Made by a program: the position numbers and the translations under genes
NCBI RefSeq assembly: GCF_018343775.1
Contig: NZ_CP074349.1
Coordinates: forward strand, 744,001 to 808,000
Direction: 5' to 3'
From: Pseudomonas cichorii
GTDB lineage: Bacteria; Pseudomonadota; Gammaproteobacteria; Pseudomonadales; Pseudomonadaceae
DNA: 64,000 bases
In this document: piece after piece, positions 8,501 through 17,911 of the stretch
Layout of the letters: each line of letters opens with the position of its first letter
How positions within the stretch are numbered: the first letter of the stretch is position 1
Notes under the pieces: generated by a model
Told to the model about the DNA's origin: nothing
Seen by the model: the letters and a program-made list of their open reading frames with translations, nothing else
Database searches by the model: none

Positions 8501-9868
8501 TCATTCGCGAATAAAAGGCAGCCGCACAACCGCACATAACCCCGCAGGCGGGCGGTTTTCCAGGGTCAGTTCGCCGCCATGGGCCTGGATGCAGGAGCGG
8601 GCGATGGCCAGGCCGAGGCCCAGCCCGCCCTGGGTGTTATCCGCTCCGTTATGGCTCAACTGCACGAAGGGCTCGAACACCTGGGTCAGCCACGCCTGTT
8701 CGATACCCGGTCCGTGGTCGAGGATTTCCAGGCGGATTTCCGAACCCTCTACAGCCAGGCTCACAGTCGCATCCCCGGCATGGCGCAAGGCATTGTCGAT
8801 CAGGTTGGTCAGCGCCCGCTTGAGCGCCAGTGGCCGACAGTGGCAATGCACTTCCTGCTCGCGCTGCCAGACTATCGGCTGGCCCATGCTCTGATAGCGA
8901 CGGGCGAGGTCGTCGAGCAGGGCGCTCAGGGATATTCTGACTGTCGCTTCCTGCACGGCATCGCCGCGCACAAAATTCAACGTTTCGCGCACCATGGCGC
9001 GCAGCTCATCAAGGCTGTCGAGCATGTCATCGCGTTCAGGGCTGTCTTCCAGCAACTCCATTTGCAGACGCAATTCAGTGATCGGCGTGTTCAGGTCATG
9101 GCTGATGGCGGCCAGCATCCGTGTCCTGCCTTCGACATGGCGGGCGATGCGCTCCTGCATCACATTGAAAGCCCTGGTCAGGTCCCGAGCCTCTTGCGGG
9201 CCCGAGAGCGGCAGCGGCGATATCCATTCCCCGCGACTGACCCGCTCGGTCGCCTGCGCCAGTGTCTTGACCGGCTGCACCACCCGACGCATGAAAAAGA
9301 TCACGATCAGCAACACCGGAATGGTGGTGACCGGCAAGGTATAGGCCAGCATGCGACCCCATTCGTAACCGCCCGCCGGGTGCTGGATGGCGTTCAACTG
9401 TTTGCCGTCAGGCAACCCGATGCTGGTGCGCAGCCGCAGGGGTGCCCAGCCGGCTGCCACAAAGACATGCTCCCGTGCCGGGCCACCGCTGATGCGCTCC
9501 AGTTGCATGCCGATAAGGGGATTGGCGGGCAGCGTCAGACGTTTCCTGAGATCGCTGACCAGACGCTGTTCTTCCGGGCGCATGCCGCCGTTATCGGCGA
9601 TGGCGTTGCTGTCGACCCAGAAGTGCGAGTCAGGCGTCTGCATGGAGTCCAGCAGGCGCGAGGCATCTTCGGCGGACAAGCCCTGCGCGACATGGTAGGC
9701 GGTGATCAGTCGTTCAATGGCCAGCGTGCGTGACAGTGGATGAATCAGGGCGCCGGTGCGTTGCAGGTAGAGCATGGCGATGGCATTGGAAGCCAGCAGC
9801 GCAAGCAGCAGCAAGATGCCCAGTTGATGGGCCATGCGTCTTGGCCATAAACGACGCAACAGCTTCAT
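8501..9868 (-). CDS. Sensor histidine kinase (HAMP, HisKA, HATPase)
   Basis: This 455-residue inner-membrane kinase is the partner of the overlapping response regulator. Transmembrane segment 1 is at about residues 16-35, followed by a periplasmic sensor of about 135 residues and transmembrane segment 2 at about 173-194. HAMP follows, then the phospho-acceptor H257 in AAISHDLNTPITELRL. ATPase boxes are NLIDNALRHAG (N), DHGPGIEQAW (G1) and GGLGLGLAIA (G2). It has EnvZ-like architecture and complete motifs. The signal is unknown. Neighbouring genes for a TonB receptor and GGT are candidate targets by position only. Confidence 0.93.
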   Translation of the reverse strand: MKLLRRLWPRRMAHQLGILLLLALLASNAIAMLYLQRTGALIHPLSRTLAIERLITAYHVAQGLSAEDASRLLDSMQTPDSHFWVDSNAIADNGGMRPEEQRLVSDLRKRLTLPANPLIGMQLERISGGPAREHVFVAAGWAPLRLRTSIGLPDGKQLNAIQHPAGGYEWGRMLAYTLPVTTIPVLLIVIFFMRRVVQPVKTLAQATERVSRGEWISPLPLSGPQEARDLTRAFNVMQERIARHVEGRTRMLAAISHDLNTPITELRLQMELLEDSPERDDMLDSLDELRAMVRETLNFVRGDAVQEATVRISLSALLDDLARRYQSMGQPIVWQREQEVHCHCRPLALKRALTNLIDNALRHAGDATVSLAVEGSEIRLEILDHGPGIEQAWLTQVFEPFVQLSHNGADNTQGGLGLGLAIARSCIQAHGGELTLENRPPAGLCAVVRLPFIRE

Positions 9869-10623
9869 GCGTCGAGCAGGGTCACAGTGGCCGCCAACAT
9901 ATAACCGTCGCCCCAGATGGTGCGCAGCAGGTCCGGCTCCAGCGGGTTGTCATCGAGTTTGCGGCGCAGGCGGCTGATCTGTCGGTCGATGGCCCGGTCG
10001 AACACTTCTGTGCCGGGACGGCTGGTCAGGTCGATCAGTTTTTGGCGGCTCAGGACGGTATTGGGGTTGGCGAGCAGCACCTGCAGCAGACGGCTTTCCA
10101 CCGTACTGAGTCGCACCGCCGAGCCATCAGGGCGAGTCAGGGTGCTGTTGCTTGCGCTGAAACTCAGCCCGGCGAATGCGTAACTCTGTGCCCGTTCCGA
10201 GGTGTCGGCGGGAGGCAGCGTGCTGTCCGACCGGCTCAGGCCAGTGCCGCGCCGACGTAACAGGCTGTGGATCCGCGCCACCAGTTCGCGCGGTTCGAAT
10301 GGCTTGGTCACGTAATCGTCTGCGCCGATATCCAGGCCGCGAACCCGGTCGGCACAGGTGTCGCGGGCTGTGAGCAGAATCACCGGAATCTTCTCGCGAC
10401 GATGCAGCCTGCTGCACAGCTCGAAACCGTCGCCATCGGGCAGCATGACATCCAGCACGATGACATCGAATGCCTGCTGCCGGAGCAACTGCCACATGCC
10501 AGCAGCATCTTCCGCCGTGCGCACCTCGAACTCGTGGCGACGCAGGTAGACGGCCAGCGGGTCGCGGATCTTGCGGTGGTCATCGACGACCAGAATGCGT
10601 GGAGCGGCGACAGCGGATGTCAT
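9865..10623 (-). CDS. OmpR-family response regulator
   Basis: This 252-residue regulator has a receiver domain (acidic pair D14/D15, phospho-acceptor D58 in VIVLDVMLPDGDGFE, and the conserved Lys in DDYVTKPFEPREL). A C-terminal winged-helix domain follows (LSTVESRLLQVLLANPNTVLSRQ ... DRQISRLRRKLDDNP). It overlaps the kinase start by 4 bp, so the pair is co-translated. It is divergent from ggt across 239 bp, where its binding sites could lie. Confidence 0.94.
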   Translation of the reverse strand: MTSAVAAPRILVVDDHRKIRDPLAVYLRRHEFEVRTAEDAAGMWQLLRQQAFDVIVLDVMLPDGDGFELCSRLHRREKIPVILLTARDTCADRVRGLDIGADDYVTKPFEPRELVARIHSLLRRRGTGLSRSDSTLPPADTSERAQSYAFAGLSFSASNSTLTRPDGSAVRLSTVESRLLQVLLANPNTVLSRQKLIDLTSRPGTEVFDRAIDRQISRLRRKLDDNPLEPDLLRTIWGDGYMLAATVTLLDA

Positions 10624-10862
10624 GGTGTTTCCTGGAAGGCAGCGGGACGATGACGATATGGATGATTCTCATTTCAAGGCGCGATCTTATCCCATAAACC
10701 CCATGGTCGTTGAGTGTCTCGCCAGGCCCGGTTGTTGGCAGCGACGGCAGGAACCGCTACTTTGGACGGCGTTTGATCCGCGTAAGAGTGCCGCACATGG
10801 CCTTGAGGCGTTTTGCATGACGCTCGTCAAACGTCCCCCGACCTAAAAGAAGAAGGAACGAC

Positions 10863-12590
10863 ATGAAGTTTGAACCCCTCGCCAAGTCGCTGATCGCGAC
10901 CGCACTCATTCTGGCTTACGCCCCCGTTCACGCCGCTTCCCAGGCACCGGTCGCCGCCGAAAACGGCATGGTGGTGACTGCCCAGCATCTGGCGTCACAC
11001 GTGGGTGTCGACGTCCTCAAGAACGGCGGAAATGCTGTCGATGCCGCCGTGGCGGTGGGTTATGCACTGGCGGTGGTTTACCCCGCGGCAGGCAACCTGG
11101 GCGGTGGTGGTTTCATGACCATTCAACTGGCCGACGGGCGCAAGACGTTCCTGGATTTCCGCGAGAAGGCCCCGCTGGCGGCCACTGCCGACATGTATCT
11201 GGACAAACAGGGCAATGTCATTCCTGACCTCAGCGCCAAAGGCCACTTGTCCGTGGCCGTGCCGGGAACGGTGGCGGGCATGGAGCTGGCGCTGAGCAAG
11301 TACGGAACTCGCAAGCGTGAGGAAGTGATTGCTCCGGCCATCAAGCTCGCCGAAGACGGTTTTGTCCTGCAGCAGGGCGATGTCGATCTGCTGTCGACGG
11401 CCACTGAGGTGTTTCGGGCGGACATGGCCGACTCGGGTTCGATCTTTCTCGACAAGGGCGAGCCGATGAAGGTCGGTCAGAAACTGGTGCAAAAGGATCT
11501 GGCAAAGACCCTGGAGGAAATCTCCAGCAAGGGTAACGATGGTTTCTACAAGGGCTGGGTCGCCAAGGCTTTGGTGGATTCCAGTCAGGCAGGCAAGGGC
11601 ATCATTACCCAGGCCGACCTCGATCATTACAAGCCCCGTGAGCTGGCGCCCATCGAGTGCGATTACCGTGGCTATCACGTGGTGTCGGCACCACCACCGA
11701 GTTCGGGCGGTGTGGTCATCTGCCAGATGCTGAACATCCTCGAAGGCTACCCGATGAAAGAGCTGGGCTTCCGCTCGGCCCAAGGCACGCACTATCAGAT
11801 CGAAGCGATGCGTCACGCCTATGTCGACCGCAACAGCTATCTGGGCGACCCGGACTTCGTCAAGAACCCTATCGAGCACCTGCTGGACAAGAACTACGCA
11901 ACCAAGCTGCGTGATGCCATCGAGCCGCAGAAAGCCGGTGACTCCAACAAGATCAAACCGGGCGTCGCGCCCCATGAAGGCAACAACACCACCCATTACT
12001 CCATCGTCGATAAGTGGGGCAACGCGGTTTCGGTGACCTACACCCTCAACAACTGGTTTGGTGCCGGCGTCATGGCCAGCAAGACCGGCGTCATTCTCAA
12101 TGACGAAATGGACGACTTCACCACCAAGGTGGGCGTACCCAACATGTACGGACTGGTGCAGGGCGAAGCCAATGCCATCGCACCGGGCAAGACGCCGCTG
12201 TCCTCCATGAGCCCGACCATCGTCACCAAGGACGGCAAGGTGGTGATGGTCGTCGGTACGCCGGGCGGCAGCCGGATCATTACCGCGACCTGGCTGACCA
12301 TGCTCAACGTGATCGACTACGGCATGACCATTCAGGAAGCGGTCGATGCGCCACGCTTCCACCAGCAATGGCAGCCGGAGACGACCAACCTTGAAGCGTT
12401 CGCCGTCAGCCCGGATACCCGCAAGATCCTCGAAAGCTGGGGGCATAAATTCGCCGGGCCTCAGCCGCTCAACCACGTTGCTGCGATCCTGGTCGGCGCG
12501 CCTTCGCTGGACGGCAAGCCGGTGGGCAACAACCGTTTCTACGGTGCCAATGACCCGCGTCGTAATACCGGGTTGTCGTTGGGTTACTGA
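10863..12590 (+). CDS. ggt: Gamma-glutamyltransferase
   Basis: This 575-residue periplasmic enzyme hydrolyses glutathione and other gamma-glutamyl compounds or transfers their glutamyl group. It has a signal peptide ending near VHAAS (residue 25). The Ntn-hydrolase self-cleavage site is N-N-T-T-H-Y-S at residues 374-380. By homology to E. coli GGT the small subunit begins at T376, the catalytic Thr. The PGGSRI segment of the small subunit is also present. Length and motifs are normal. A good ribosome site (AAGAAGGA) precedes the ATG. Confidence 0.95.
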   Translation: MKFEPLAKSLIATALILAYAPVHAASQAPVAAENGMVVTAQHLASHVGVDVLKNGGNAVDAAVAVGYALAVVYPAAGNLGGGGFMTIQLADGRKTFLDFREKAPLAATADMYLDKQGNVIPDLSAKGHLSVAVPGTVAGMELALSKYGTRKREEVIAPAIKLAEDGFVLQQGDVDLLSTATEVFRADMADSGSIFLDKGEPMKVGQKLVQKDLAKTLEEISSKGNDGFYKGWVAKALVDSSQAGKGIITQADLDHYKPRELAPIECDYRGYHVVSAPPPSSGGVVICQMLNILEGYPMKELGFRSAQGTHYQIEAMRHAYVDRNSYLGDPDFVKNPIEHLLDKNYATKLRDAIEPQKAGDSNKIKPGVAPHEGNNTTHYSIVDKWGNAVSVTYTLNNWFGAGVMASKTGVILNDEMDDFTTKVGVPNMYGLVQGEANAIAPGKTPLSSMSPTIVTKDGKVVMVVGTPGGSRIITATWLTMLNVIDYGMTIQEAVDAPRFHQQWQPETTNLEAFAVSPDTRKILESWGHKFAGPQPLNHVAAILVGAPSLDGKPVGNNRFYGANDPRRNTGLSLGY

Positions 12591-12660
12591 GTCAGCGGGA
12601 CTGTTTGCGACCTAAAGACCTCGCCTCGATCCTTGATCGAGTCGGGGTCAGGATAGAGCC

Positions 12661-13425
12661 ATGAATACACTCCTGGATTTTTACCAGGCTGCCGGCTGGG
12701 GCCTCACGGCCCTGGTGATCGGCACTTTTCTGCTGGCCGGAACAGTCAAGGGCGTGATCGGGCTTGGTTTGCCGACCGTGGCCATGGGGCTGTTGGGGCT
12801 GGCCATGTTGCCAGCACAGGCTGCGGCCCTGCTGATCATTCCTTCGACGGTCACCAACCTCTGGCAACTGGCGGCCGGCGGGCATCTTCGACCGCTGCTC
12901 AAGCGCCTGTGGCCGCTACTGAGCCTGATCGTGATCGGCACGAGCCTGGGCTCGTTCTGGCTGGGCATGAGTGGCGGGCACTCGATGACTCGGGCGCTGG
13001 GTGCAGCCTTGTTGCTCTATGCACTGAGCGGGCTGTTTCTGCCCACGCTCAGGGTTTCCGCCAGTGCCGAGCGCTGGTTCGGGCCGGTATGCGGTTTCAT
13101 TACCGGGATCATCACGTCGGCCACCGGCGTGTTCGTGATTCCTGCCGTGCCTTACCTGCAAGCGCTGGGGCTGGAGCGCAATGAGCTGGTGCAGGCCCTG
13201 GGATTGTCATTCACCGTTTCGACACTGGCGCTGGCGGCTGGCCTGTTGTGGAACGGTTCGCTGGGTGGCGGTGAGTTGGGCGCTTCACTGCTGGCGCTGA
13301 TCCCGGCCTTGCTCGGCATGCAACTGGGCCAATGGCTGCGGCAGCGAATCAGTGCCCTGATGTTCAAACGAGTGTTCTTTATCGGCATGGGGGCCTTGGG
13401 GCTGCATTTGCTGATAAGTGGCTGA
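12661..13425 (+). CDS. TauE/SafE-family permease
   Basis: This 254-residue integral membrane protein has about eight hydrophobic segments. The paired half-motifs of the sulfite-exporter TauE/SafE family are visible: GTVKGVIGLGLPTVAMG near the N-terminus and TGIITSATGVFVIPAVPYLQ in the second half. The family moves sulfur-containing or other small organic anions. The substrate here is unknown. It lies 70 bp after ggt on the same strand, so co-transcription is possible, and a link to glutathione-derived sulfur would be speculative. Confidence 0.88.
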   Translation: MNTLLDFYQAAGWGLTALVIGTFLLAGTVKGVIGLGLPTVAMGLLGLAMLPAQAAALLIIPSTVTNLWQLAAGGHLRPLLKRLWPLLSLIVIGTSLGSFWLGMSGGHSMTRALGAALLLYALSGLFLPTLRVSASAERWFGPVCGFITGIITSATGVFVIPAVPYLQALGLERNELVQALGLSFTVSTLALAAGLLWNGSLGGGELGASLLALIPALLGMQLGQWLRQRISALMFKRVFFIGMGALGLHLLISG

Positions 13426-13597
13426 TCATCGAAAAATCAACAATGGGTGATTGATTCGTGATTTTCAGGCAAAAGTATTTTGCTTGATGGCTTATTACTC
13501 ACCCGCACGTGTTTCTTTATTCTGCCGCCCATCGTTTTTGACTTTCGATCCGGCTTCCACTGGCCGGGTCTTCAAGCATTTATCCATGAGGCTCGGC

Positions 13598-14182
13598 ATG
13601 AAAAAGATTCTGTTCCTGAACGGCGGCAAACAATTCGCTCACTCTGAAGGACGCTACAACGCGACCCTTCACGAAGCCGGCATGGCTTTCATGGACCGTG
13701 CAGGTTTCGACGTAAAGGAAACCTTTATCGACGGTGGCTACGACCTCGCCGAAGAAGTGCAGAAGTTTCTCTGGGCGGATGTCATCGTCTGGCAAATGCC
13801 GGGCTGGTGGATGGGTGCGCCGTGGACCGTGAAAAAGTACATCGATGAAGTCTTTACCGAAGGTCATGGCAGCCTGTACGCCAACGACGGTCGTACCCGC
13901 TCCGATGCTTCGCAGAAATACGGCAGCGGCGGTTTGCTGCACGGCAAGCAATACATGATTTCCGCGACCTGGAATGCGCCTCAGCAGGCGTTTGACGACC
14001 CGACCGACTTCTTTGAAGCCAAGGGCGTGGATGCGGTGTACTTCCCGTTTCACAAGGCCAACCAGTTCCTGGGCATGACCGGCCTGCCGACCTTTCTGGC
14101 TGTGGATGTCATGAAACGCCCGGATATAGACAAGGATGTGAAGCGCTATGAGGCGCATCTGGCTCAGGTTTTTGGCGTGTAA
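13598..14182 (+). CDS. mdaB: NAD(P)H quinone oxidoreductase MdaB
   Basis: This 194-residue flavodoxin-fold enzyme makes two-electron reductions of quinones, protecting against redox cycling. It begins MKKILFLNGGKQFAHSEG and contains the FAD-site segments VIVWQMPGWWMGAPWTVKKY and MISATWNAPQQAF, matching MdaB in sequence and length. The frame is open upstream to 13451, but the ATG at 13598, with a weak GAGG 7 bp before it, fits the family N-terminus. A LysR gene follows by 39 bp on the same strand. Confidence 0.92.
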   Translation: MKKILFLNGGKQFAHSEGRYNATLHEAGMAFMDRAGFDVKETFIDGGYDLAEEVQKFLWADVIVWQMPGWWMGAPWTVKKYIDEVFTEGHGSLYANDGRTRSDASQKYGSGGLLHGKQYMISATWNAPQQAFDDPTDFFEAKGVDAVYFPFHKANQFLGMTGLPTFLAVDVMKRPDIDKDVKRYEAHLAQVFGV

Positions 14183-14221
14183 CAACGCTACTATCCAGCC
14201 TGTCTTGCGTAGAGAGCAACC

Positions 14222-15121
14222 ATGAAAGCCAGGTCCGATGAATTGCAGGTCTTTGTTTCGGTCATCGAAAGCGGATCGATTTCTGCCGCTGCCGAGCACA
14301 TGGGGCAAACGCCTTCGGGGATCAGCCGGACCTTGGCGCGGCTTGAGGCCAAGCTGGAAACCACGCTGATCAACCGCACTACGCGGCGTATGGATCTGAC
14401 GGAGGAGGGCAAGTTTTTTCTGGCGCGTGCCCGGCAGATCCTCGAACAAATGGAGGATCTGGAAGAGCATCTGTCCCTGTCCCGACAGCGGCCGTCCGGT
14501 CGTCTGCGGATCAACGCCGCTTCGCCGTTCATGCTGCACTCGGTGGTGCCTTATGTGGTCGAGTTTCGTCGGCTTTATCCGGATATTCAGCTTGAGCTCA
14601 ACAGCAACGATCTGGTCATCGACCTGCTGGAGCAGAACACCGACATCGCCATCCGCATCGGCACCCTGGCCGACTCGACCCTGCATGCCCGTTCTCTGGG
14701 ATGTTCCCCAATCAACATCCTGGCCAGCCCGGATTATTTGAAACGACATGGTGTACCGACCTCGGTCGAGGAATTGGCGAACCATACGTTGCTGGGGTTC
14801 TCCCACAGCGAAACCCTGAATAACTGGCCGCTGCGTCATGCGGGTGGAGATCGCTGGCTGATTCAGCCGGCATTATCGGCATCCAGTGGCGACACGTTGC
14901 GTCACCTGGCACTGGCGGGAGAGGGGATCGTGTGCCTGTCGCACTTCATGACCCACGAAGATATTCGCGAGGGGCGTCTTCAGGTTGTGCTGGCCGATGC
15001 CCACAGCGGGTACCGGCAGCCCATCCATGCGGTGTACTACCGCAACTCGAAGCTGGCGCTGAGGATTCAGTGCTTTCTGGATTTCATACAGGAAAAGCTG
15101 GCGCAGTACGCCTGCAAGTAA
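14222..15121 (+). CDS. LysR-type transcriptional regulator
   Basis: This 299-residue regulator has an N-terminal winged HTH (ELQVFVSVIESGSISAAAEH, SGISRTLARLEAKLETTLI, TRRMDLTEEG) and a substrate-binding domain (PSGRLRINAASPFMLHSVVP, NTDIAIRIGTLADSTLHAR). It belongs to the AaeR/CrgA-like subgroup of LTTRs. It lies 39 bp downstream of mdaB in the same direction, so it may be co-transcribed with and control it. No divergent target is present. Confidence 0.93.
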   Translation: MKARSDELQVFVSVIESGSISAAAEHMGQTPSGISRTLARLEAKLETTLINRTTRRMDLTEEGKFFLARARQILEQMEDLEEHLSLSRQRPSGRLRINAASPFMLHSVVPYVVEFRRLYPDIQLELNSNDLVIDLLEQNTDIAIRIGTLADSTLHARSLGCSPINILASPDYLKRHGVPTSVEELANHTLLGFSHSETLNNWPLRHAGGDRWLIQPALSASSGDTLRHLALAGEGIVCLSHFMTHEDIREGRLQVVLADAHSGYRQPIHAVYYRNSKLALRIQCFLDFIQEKLAQYACK

Positions 15122-15144
15122 TTCGGGAGTTCGTACCGTCACTT

Positions 15145-15234
15145 GTGGGAGGGGCCTTGGCCGCGACGACCTGCTTGAAGGCAACACATTTTCAGCGTCT
15201 TCAAACATGCTGTCGCGGCCAAGGCCCCTCCCAC
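15145..15234. repeat. REP/REPIN inverted repeat (GTGGGAGGGGCCTTGGCCGCGAC type)
   Basis: Perfect 23-bp arms at 15145-15167 and 15212-15234 surround a 44-bp centre, between the convergent LysR and prfC genes. This is the third REP sequence class in the window. Confidence 0.85.
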
Positions 15235-15254
15235 GGATTGTGATCCAGCCTGAA

Positions 15255-16838
15255 TCAATGATGTTCGCGGGTTGCGCGGAATTTCACGTCCGGCCAGCGC
15301 TCTTCCATCAGGGCCAGGTTGACGCGGGTCGGGGCCAGGTAGGTCAGGTGACCGCCGCCGTCCAGTGCCAGGTTTTCCACGGCCTTGTTTTCAAACTCTT
15401 CGAGCTTCTTCTTGTCCGCGCAGTCGATCCAGCGGGCCGACCAGACGGTGATCGGCTCGTAGGCGCATTCGACCTTGTATTCTTCCTTCAGGCGGCTGGC
15501 AACCACATCGAACTGCAGTACACCGACGGCGCCCAGGATGATGTCGTTGCTGCGCAGCGGGAAGAACACCTGCGTTGCGCCTTCTTCGGCCAGCTGTTGC
15601 AGGCCCTGGCGCAGTTGCTTGGACTTGAGCGGATCTTTCAGGCGTACGCGACGGAACAGTTCCGGAGCGAAGTGCGGGATACCCGTGAAGCCCAGGCTTT
15701 CGCCTTCGGTGAAGGTGTCGCCGATCTGGATCGTGCCGTGGTTGTGCAGGCCGATGATGTCGCCTGCATACGCCTCTTCAAGCTGCTCGCGCTCGGAGGA
15801 GAAGAAGGTCAGGGCGTCGCCGATCCGCACGTCCTTGCCCAGGCGTACATGGCGCATTTTCATGCCCTTGTCGTAACGGCCCGAACAGATGCGCATGAAG
15901 GCGATACGGTCGCGGTGTTTAGGGTCCATGTTCGCCTGGATCTTGAACACGAAACCGCTGAATTTCTCTTCCACCGGCTCTACGCTGCGCTCGTTGGCGA
16001 CTCGCGCCAGAGGCTTGGGAGCCCAGTCCACCACGGCATCGAGTACGTGATCGACACCGAAGTTGCCCAATGCAGTACCGAAGAACACCGGGGTCAGTTG
16101 ACCGTTGATGAACTCTTCCTGATTGAACTCGTGGCAGGCGCCCTGCACCAGCTCCAGTTGCTCGACGAAACGGTCGTACTCGTCACCCAGGTGGGCGCGG
16201 GCTTCGTCCGAATCCAGCTTCTGGATGATTTTGGTTTCGGTACGCTCATGACCGTGACCTGCGGTGTAGACGATGATGTAGTCGTCGGCCAGGTGATAGA
16301 CACCCTTGAAGTCGCGGTAGCAGCCAATCGGCCAGGTGATCGGCGCAGCCTTGATCTTCAGGACCGCTTCGATCTCGTCCAGCAGCTCGATCGGGTCGCG
16401 GATGTCGCGGTCGAGTTTGTTGATGAAGCTGACGATGGGCGTGTCGCGCAGACGGCAGACATCCATCAGGGCGATGGTGCGTGGCTCTACGCCTTTACCG
16501 CCGTCCAGCACCATCAGCGCCGAGTCCACTGCCGTCAGGGTGCGGTAGGTATCTTCGGAGAAGTCTTCGTGGCCCGGGGTGTCGAGCAGGTTGATCATGT
16601 GCTCACGATACGGGAACTGCATGACCGAGGTGGTGATGGAGATGCCGCGCTGTTTCTCCATTTCCATCCAGTCGGATGTGGCATGACGATCGGATTTACG
16701 GGATTTGACCGTACCGGCGACGGAAATGGCCTTGCCCATCAGGAGCAGTTTTTCCGTGATGGTGGTTTTACCGGCGTCCGGGTGGGAAATAATGGCGAAA
16801 GTGCGGCGTTTCGCGACTTCGGCGGCCTGTTGGGTCAT
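15255..16838 (-). CDS. prfC: Peptide chain release factor 3
   Basis: RF3 is the 527-residue translational GTPase that removes RF1/RF2 from ribosomes after termination. Visible G motifs are SHPDAGKT (residues 18-25), DTPGHEDF and NKLDRD. The RF3-specific C-terminal half shows [24 protein letters not shown] (given here as its landmark region) and KVECAYEP. Length and sequence are typical. Confidence 0.97.
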   Translation of the reverse strand: MTQQAAEVAKRRTFAIISHPDAGKTTITEKLLLMGKAISVAGTVKSRKSDRHATSDWMEMEKQRGISITTSVMQFPYREHMINLLDTPGHEDFSEDTYRTLTAVDSALMVLDGGKGVEPRTIALMDVCRLRDTPIVSFINKLDRDIRDPIELLDEIEAVLKIKAAPITWPIGCYRDFKGVYHLADDYIIVYTAGHGHERTETKIIQKLDSDEARAHLGDEYDRFVEQLELVQGACHEFNQEEFINGQLTPVFFGTALGNFGVDHVLDAVVDWAPKPLARVANERSVEPVEEKFSGFVFKIQANMDPKHRDRIAFMRICSGRYDKGMKMRHVRLGKDVRIGDALTFFSSEREQLEEAYAGDIIGLHNHGTIQIGDTFTEGESLGFTGIPHFAPELFRRVRLKDPLKSKQLRQGLQQLAEEGATQVFFPLRSNDIILGAVGVLQFDVVASRLKEEYKVECAYEPITVWSARWIDCADKKKLEEFENKAVENLALDGGGHLTYLAPTRVNLALMEERWPDVKFRATREHH

Positions 16839-17182
16839 GGGAAATCGCCTGAAAGAGAGTCAAAAAAGGGCGCAGATTATAGCTCAACTCAAAGCAATAA
16901 CCGAGCCGTTCAGTCGATTCGGGGTGGCCAATTGGTGTCTCACGTGGGAACCTTTCAGACCGTGGAGACGTCCACTCTCTTGTAACCGGTTATGTATAGC
17001 CTGCTTCAAGAGCTGATAAATCAGCAAGTTAGCTTGACGAAGCTGCGCTCATGGCCTGTGTCTTCGCCGAGGAACAATCCTCACTGGCGATCCACCTGCT
17101 GCTCTTCGCGAACGTGACTGCTGGCGCTCATTACCGGGCGTCAAAGACAGCGCGTTCGCCGACTGAAATAAGGAGTCCGCCC
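16839..17182. other. Intergenic region upstream of the osmoprotectant operon
   Basis: This 344-bp gap separates divergent prfC and the ABC operon and must contain both promoters. I see no gene in it. The frame of the first permease is open back to 17051, but there is no ribosome site before the GTG at 17183. Two short perfect palindromes near 17000 are listed separately. Confidence 0.6.
16983..17025. promoter_or_regulatory. Two palindromes upstream of the OpuC-like operon
   Basis: TAACCGGTTA (16983-16992) is a perfect 10-bp palindrome. GCTGAT-AA-ATCAGC (17012-17025) has perfect 6-bp arms. Both lie 160-200 bp before the first permease start, in a position suited to operators. No regulator is encoded beside them, so the function is inferred. 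Confidence 0.35.
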
Positions 17183-17896
17183 GTGGCTAATCGCTATGGC
17201 AAGGGGCTATTGGGAGGGACGGCTGCCATCGTCCTCCTGGCCCTGCTGGTCCACTGGATCGGCATCGATACGTTTGTGAAGTACAAGGATGATCTGCTGT
17301 TCTACCTGCAGGCCCATCTGGTTCTGGTTCTGGTTTCAATGTTGGCGGCTGTGGTGGTCGGTATCCCTGCCGGCATTGCTCTCAGCCGACCGAACATGGT
17401 TGGCCGCGCCGAACGCTTCATGCAGATCTTCAACATTGGCAACACTGTTCCTCCTCTTGCGGTTCTGGCCATCGCTCTCGGGATTCTCGGGATCGGCAGT
17501 GGTCCGGCCATCTTCGCTTTGTTCCTCGCTTCGTTGTTGCCCATCGTGCGCAACACCTACGAAGGCCTGAAAAACGTTCAGGGTTCACTCAAGGAAGCCG
17601 CCACCGGCATCGGCATGACACCGCGTCAGGTGTTGCTGCGTGTCGAGTTGCCCAATGCCGTGCCGATCATCGTCGGCGGTGTTCGCGTGGCGCTGGCGAT
17701 CAATGTGGGGACCGCGCCGCTGGCGTTCCTGATCGGAGCCAACAGCCTGGGCAGCCTGATCTTCCCCGGCATTGCCTTGAACAATCAGCCGCAATTGCTG
17801 CTGGGTGCGGCGTGTACGGCGCTGCTGGCCCTGGTGCTCGATGGTCTGGTCACTCTGGTGAGTCGTCTCTGGCTGGAGCGCGGCCTGAGCCGCTGA
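17183..17896 (+). CDS. Osmoprotectant/glycine-betaine-type ABC permease (OpuCD/YehY-like)
   Basis: This 237-residue inner-membrane permease has about six transmembrane segments and the EAA-type loop EAATGIGMTPRQVLLRVELPNAVP that contacts the ATPase. It is the first gene of permease - binding protein - permease - ATPase, the set of an OpuC/YehZYXW-type importer for betaine, choline or related solutes. The start is taken as GTG 17183 because AAGGAGT sits 7 bp upstream. Longer starts from 17051 lack a ribosome site. Confidence 0.88.
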   Translation: MANRYGKGLLGGTAAIVLLALLVHWIGIDTFVKYKDDLLFYLQAHLVLVLVSMLAAVVVGIPAGIALSRPNMVGRAERFMQIFNIGNTVPPLAVLAIALGILGIGSGPAIFALFLASLLPIVRNTYEGLKNVQGSLKEAATGIGMTPRQVLLRVELPNAVPIIVGGVRVALAINVGTAPLAFLIGANSLGSLIFPGIALNNQPQLLLGAACTALLALVLDGLVTLVSRLWLERGLSR

Positions 17897-17911
17897 GAGA
17901 AAGGAATTACC

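Noticed and set aside
10995..12476. A 493-codon minus-strand frame opposite ggt
   Set aside because: It is a shadow of the gamma-glutamyltransferase gene, with no signal, domain or conserved pattern.
12625..12641. Perfect 7-bp hairpin (CTCGATC/GATCGAG) after ggt
   Set aside because: There is no following T-run and the stem is short, so it is not claimed as a terminator.
15207..16985. A 592-codon open frame on the plus strand opposite prfC
   Set aside because: It is wholly antisense to an unmistakable RF3 gene, has no family motif, and its length is explained by GC-rich codon bias.
17051..17182. Longer start for the first osmoprotectant permease
   Set aside because: There is no Shine-Dalgarno and the extra residues are not like the family. 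GTG 17183 has AAGGAGT at good spacing.
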